Assembly (NCBI GenBank): GCA_023458215.1
Contig: JAEXAJ010000230.1
Coordinates: 1-37,877 of the forward strand
Source: Bacteroidota bacterium
GTDB taxonomy: Bacteria; Bacteroidota; Bacteroidia; Bacteroidales; Bacteroidaceae
Direction of reading: 5' to 3'
Length of the DNA stretch: 37,877 nt
The position numbers were made by a program, and so were the translations under genes. Below are positions 35,021-37,877 of the stretch, one piece after another. Positions within the stretch are counted from its first letter, which is position 1. Each line of letters starts with the position of its first letter. The notes below the pieces were generated by a model. The model searched no databases. It saw only the letters and a program-made list of their open reading frames with translations, and had not been told where the DNA came from.

Positions 35021-35923
35021 ATGATAATGTCCACTTCTTTATCAACTCCACTCGTTTCCATTATCACTGTTAACTATAACGGTCTTACCGACACTTGCGA
35101 AATGATTGATTCCTTCCACAAGTACGAAAACTATCCTTATGAAATTATTGTCGTAGATAATGGTTCATGCATGCCAGAAGCAACAGAAATAAAAAAACGT
35201 TATCCGAAAGTGAAAGTAGTTCAAAACACAAACACAGGTTTTGCTGGAGGAAACAACGCTGGATTAAAAGTGGCAAATGGCGAATATATCTTCTTCATTA
35301 ACAATGATACCTTTATAACTAAACCGATATTAGAATTTCTAGTACACCGACTCAGATTAGCTTCCGAAAACGGAGGTGTATCCCCAATGATTAAATTTGC
35401 TGAAAATCCAGATACATTGCAATATGCAGGTTTCACCCCCCTCACTCCTCTCACCTTGCGTAATGCATCTATAGGTTTTATGGAGAAAGACCAACCTTGC
35501 TATCGTATTGCATCCGAGACTGCCTCATTACATGGTGCTGCAATGATGGTGAAACATGAAATTTTGCAACGAGTGGGACTGATGACAGAAGTTTATTTTC
35601 TTTTCTATGAAGAACTAGATTGGTCAGCTCGGATGTTATATGCCGGATATAAGCTTTGGTATGAACCAGCTGCCATTATTTATCACAAAGAAGCTATGAC
35701 CGCTCGAAAGAATTCACCATTACGAGAATTCTATCTGTCGCGCGCGCGCATGATTTATGTACGCCGCAATATACATGGAGTAAAAAAACTTTTTTCCTGC
35801 CTCTATACAAGTTGTATCGCTGCACCCAAAAAATCACTATTCTATTTGTTACATGGAAAAGCTACGTTAGCTTTAGCAGTAATCAAAGGGACATTCTGCG
35901 GTTATTTTTCATCTTGTCATTAA
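35021..35923 (+). CDS. Glycosyltransferase family 2 (rhamnosyltransferase-like)
   Basis: This 300-residue enzyme has VSIITVNYNGLTDTCEMIDSF, IIVVDNGSC, GFAGGNNAGLK and FFINNDTF, the NND-type metal motif of the WbbL-like subgroup that often transfers rhamnose. LHGAAMMVKHEI and FFLFYEELDW-like residues (YFLFYEELDWSARM) follow in the usual order. Two starts are possible (35021 or 35027). It is convergent with the last GT2 gene, 9 bp away. No dTDP-rhamnose genes lie in the window. Confidence 0.87.
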   Translation: MIMSTSLSTPLVSIITVNYNGLTDTCEMIDSFHKYENYPYEIIVVDNGSCMPEATEIKKRYPKVKVVQNTNTGFAGGNNAGLKVANGEYIFFINNDTFITKPILEFLVHRLRLASENGGVSPMIKFAENPDTLQYAGFTPLTPLTLRNASIGFMEKDQPCYRIASETASLHGAAMMVKHEILQRVGLMTEVYFLFYEELDWSARMLYAGYKLWYEPAAIIYHKEAMTARKNSPLREFYLSRARMIYVRRNIHGVKKLFSCLYTSCIAAPKKSLFYLLHGKATLALAVIKGTFCGYFSSCH

Positions 35924-35932
35924 ACAATTTAT

Positions 35933-37111
35933 TTATACTCTTTCTTCAATCCCATGTGCCGTATGCATAAACTTATGCATCCCCTCCTTCATACGGAATA
36001 AATTAAGAAACATCAAAATAAAGGAATAAGGCAACAAGAGTAGCGCTTTGAGCAGACGCCTAGTCCAAAATCTACGTGGTATTGCAAAAGCCAATGCCAA
36101 CAATATAACCGCCAACAATCCCCACCATTTACAGCAATCAATGAAAGGTACAAAAGAAGTCAGTAATGTTATCAAAAAAGTGATTCCTAACAATAGTACC
36201 CGAGAAAGCGAAGCTTGTTGATATAATTTGTCACAAAAACCCCATTTTCGTGTTCTGATAGCATAAGGCAAATGAGACACAAACTCCAAAAAACTGATAT
36301 ATTGAGCTGATAGCCAACGACGACGTTGCAGATAGAATTTCTGAGTAGACTGTATTTTTTCGTCAAGAATATAAGTATCAGGCAAATAATAGAAAAAGAC
36401 ATCTTGAAGCAAAAGTTTCATTTCCAATACACGGTCGAACCCACCTATTGAAGTATTGCTCATCATAGCTGAATAAAACAGCGAATACTGAAAAGCCATA
36501 CCGGAACCTATTAGTGCTGCCGACATCCCTAAATTAACATGCCCCAAACGGAAAATTGAATTATTGATTTCTTCACTGACCGCATCCAAATAAGCCATAT
36601 CCGTATTTAAGTTTTTTGCAATACGATGGGTTTGAACAACCTTGACACCGGAAATCGCAAACGCATCATTTACTTCCGAAAGATAAGAAGGTGCAATAAT
36701 ATTGTCAGCATCCACCACTAATGCTATGTCGTAGGCATCTTCGCCTAAAAAAAGCAAAGCTTCTTTGAGAGATTTAGTATTCGTACTTTTTTCAAAGTCC
36801 ACTTGAAGTAGCTTGATAGGTAATGCTCGTAACTTGGCATTGGTTTCGGGTTGCATGTGATCGGATATCACTATCACATCATACTTATCTTTTGGATAAT
36901 TTTGTTTTAAACAAGCTTGCACGGTTTCCATTATAACACCGTCTTCCCGATAAGCTGCAATAAGCAATGCTATACTCTTGCATTCTTTTGCTGGTACAGG
37001 CTTTTTAGGTTTGCCGCCTAGTGATGCTAAACTATACACTAATAGATACAATCCGTTTATTGCAAATAATACGTATAATATCCAATCTATTATAGAAACT
37101 ATATGTTCCAA
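35933..37111 (-). CDS. Membrane glycosyltransferase family 2 (NodC/hyaluronan-synthase-like)
   Basis: This 392-residue minus-strand protein has a helix at the N-terminus (about 8-30), a GT-A domain with IAAYREDGVI, VVDADNII (DAD at 134-136) and the processive-type motif QRRRW (262-266), and three C-terminal helices. The key residues are intact, in contrast with its paralogue at 22134. It is driven by a reverse TATCTTTG box at 37174-37181. It may be a polymerising or single-addition enzyme for a beta-linked sugar. Confidence 0.85.
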   Translation of the reverse strand: MEHIVSIIDWILYVLFAINGLYLLVYSLASLGGKPKKPVPAKECKSIALLIAAYREDGVIMETVQACLKQNYPKDKYDVIVISDHMQPETNAKLRALPIKLLQVDFEKSTNTKSLKEALLFLGEDAYDIALVVDADNIIAPSYLSEVNDAFAISGVKVVQTHRIAKNLNTDMAYLDAVSEEINNSIFRLGHVNLGMSAALIGSGMAFQYSLFYSAMMSNTSIGGFDRVLEMKLLLQDVFFYYLPDTYILDEKIQSTQKFYLQRRRWLSAQYISFLEFVSHLPYAIRTRKWGFCDKLYQQASLSRVLLLGITFLITLLTSFVPFIDCCKWWGLLAVILLALAFAIPRRFWTRRLLKALLLLPYSFILMFLNLFRMKEGMHKFMHTAHGIEERV

Positions 37112-37173
37112 AATCTAAGCAATTTAATCTTGTTTCTTTTTCAACAAATGCCACACTTGCGAGACATGCGTTA

Positions 37174-37181
37174 CAAAGATA
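37174..37181 (-). promoter_or_regulatory. Bacteroidota -7 promoter element (minus strand)
   Basis: CAAAGATA on the plus strand reads TATCTTTG on the minus strand, 63 bp before the ATG of the minus-strand GT2 gene, so this gene is transcribed independently towards the locus. Confidence 0.65.
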
Positions 37182-37390
37182 CAAAAAAAGAAAAAGAATT
37201 TATATAAAAGTGATATTATTTTATTCGCCTTCATCTTTGCACTTCAAAAAAAATCATATTAGCCAAATAGACCAAATCCTTCGATGACGCTTAGAATAAC
37301 AGATATTTAAATTATCATTTATTATGATTCAATACATAGCCTGAAAGGTTTTCAGTTGTATGACATAGCTTGTGATGCATAAATATTAAT

Positions 37391-37621
37391 AACAAACTTA
37401 CTTCATCCTTATTGAAAGCTCCTTTGTATAGAGATAAAAGTTACTTTACTTACAACTAAAACTTTAATCAGAAGTTTCAGTTATATAATCACAAGTTCTG
37501 ATTATATAATCAAAACTTGCGGTTTTATAATCAGAACTTTCGGTTATAGATATCTTTATATCCTAAGTAACTTTTATCTCTATACAAAGGAAGCTTTCAA
37601 TAAGAATGAAGTAAGTTTATT
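37391..37621. repeat. Large inverted repeat (about 57-bp arms)
   Basis: Left arm 37391-37446 and right arm 37565-37621 are reverse complements except for two substitutions and one extra base (AGCTCC against AGCTTCC). The arms begin AACAAACTTACTTCAT and end AAAAGTTACTT. They enclose about 118 bp with four 21-bp repeats. It may be a MITE-like element, an invertible segment or a long RNA hairpin; the sequence alone does not decide. Confidence 0.8.
37466..37549. repeat. Four 21-bp direct repeats with internal dyads
   Basis: Units start AATCA at 37466, 37487, 37508 and 37529, an exact 21-bp period. Approximate consensus AATCAGAACTTTCGGTTATAT. Units are partly palindromic (unit 2 reads AATCACAAGTTCTGATT). 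The period is two helical turns, so a protein could bind all four on one face. Confidence 0.8.
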
Positions 37622-37682
37622 ATTTAGTAACTAATCAAGAATAGTGTGTAAAAAAAGAATTGGTGGCACTTAAACAAAAAAA

Positions 37683-37713
37683 GACCATCTATTAATTAAC
37701 AGATGGCCTTTTT
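37683..37713. terminator. Hairpin with T-run upstream of the IS3 gene
   Basis: GACCATCTATTAA pairs with TTAACAGATGGCC (two G-U type pairs in RNA) and is followed by TTTTT. An A-run on the other side allows reverse use. It lies just outside or near the left end of the IS element and would stop read-in transcription. Confidence 0.65.
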
Positions 37714-37766
37714 CTATATTTATCTGTCTAGTCCTAAAATAGCGTTACATCTAAAAAAGTAACAAA

Positions 37767-37877
37767 ATGGAAAAGTCAGAACCTAAGTATGTTAGACGTA
37801 CTCAAAAGGATTACAGTATGTCGTTTAAATTATCAGTAGTTAAAGAATATGAGAGCAGTCGAATCAGCTTGGAAGCT
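37767..37877 (+). mobile_element. IS3-family transposase OrfA, N-terminus only (cut by window edge)
   Basis: The 37 visible residues start MEKSEPKYVRRTQKDYSMSF and continue KLSVVKEYESSRISLEA, the beginning of the helix-turn-helix of IS3/IS150-type OrfA proteins found often in Bacteroides. The frame is open to the end of the window. The insertion-sequence left end should lie between about 37650 and 37766, but I cannot place its terminal repeat without the right end. Confidence 0.75.

Larger units (their letters stand above)
37112..37766. other. Long non-coding right flank of the polysaccharide locus
   Basis: No gene is seen in these 655 bp. They hold the reverse promoter of the last GT2 gene, a small hairpin CTGAAA-GGT-TTTCAG (37341-37355), the large inverted-repeat element with its 21-bp array, a terminator and the upstream end of an IS3-type element. 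Confidence 0.7.

Noticed and set aside
37466..37549. Possible CRISPR array (four 21-bp repeats)
   Set aside because: Repeats are contiguous without unique spacers, differ from each other, and no cas genes are present.

Overview
The window looks like chromosomal DNA from a gut Bacteroides or a close relative. The evidence is the family content (type III glutamine synthetase, type I asparaginase, a TorF-like outer membrane protein, an S37 peptidase), several copies of the Bacteroidota -7 promoter element (TATCTTTG or TATATTTG) in front of genes, weak Shine-Dalgarno sequences, and a Bacteroides-type IS3 transposase at the right edge. No rRNA or tRNA gene was seen.

Bases 1-5100 are a nitrogen-assimilation cluster: outer membrane barrel, P-II regulator, ammonium transporter and GlnN, closed by a strong intrinsic terminator. 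Bases 5100-7310 hold a secreted S37-type peptidase, an HdeD/DUF308 membrane protein and an untracked 35-residue membrane microprotein. Between the peptidase and hdeD genes lie unusual nested hairpins.

Bases 7400-14515 are a complete tryptophan operon in the order trpB-E-G-D-C-F-A. It starts with a promoter, a 20-codon leader peptide containing three consecutive Trp codons, and a 20-bp perfect terminator stem, which is the layout of ribosome-mediated attenuation. A type I asparaginase gene follows.

The gaps between genes in the first 15 kb are filled almost end to end by a recurring palindromic element. It has arms of 7-nt units (AGTTATA/AGTTATG/AGTGATG), a short core, and arms of the complementary units. 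It supplies the last codons of trpB and trpD and touches the stop codon of trpA. A related heptamer block has entered trpG in frame, and another forms the end of trpF.

Bases 16050-37110 are a surface polysaccharide locus, visibly richer in A+T than the first half. It opens with a stand-alone receiver domain and an initiating sugar-phosphate transferase whose N-terminus is a degenerate receiver domain. These are followed by a half-length OMF protein, a Wzc-like chain-length protein with a degenerate kinase domain, Wzy, many glycosyltransferases, Wzx, an alpha-1,2-fucosyltransferase, an acyltransferase, a methyltransferase and a hexapeptide acetyltransferase. No UpxY/UpxZ genes and no nucleotide-sugar synthesis genes are present. 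Later genes switch strand repeatedly, and several of the modules start with their own TATCTTTG promoter, which suggests mosaic assembly. One GT2 gene is broken by three single-base A-tract changes.

The right end (37112-37877) has a large inverted repeat of about 57 bp arms enclosing four exact-period 21-bp dyad repeats, then an IS3-family orfA cut by the window edge.
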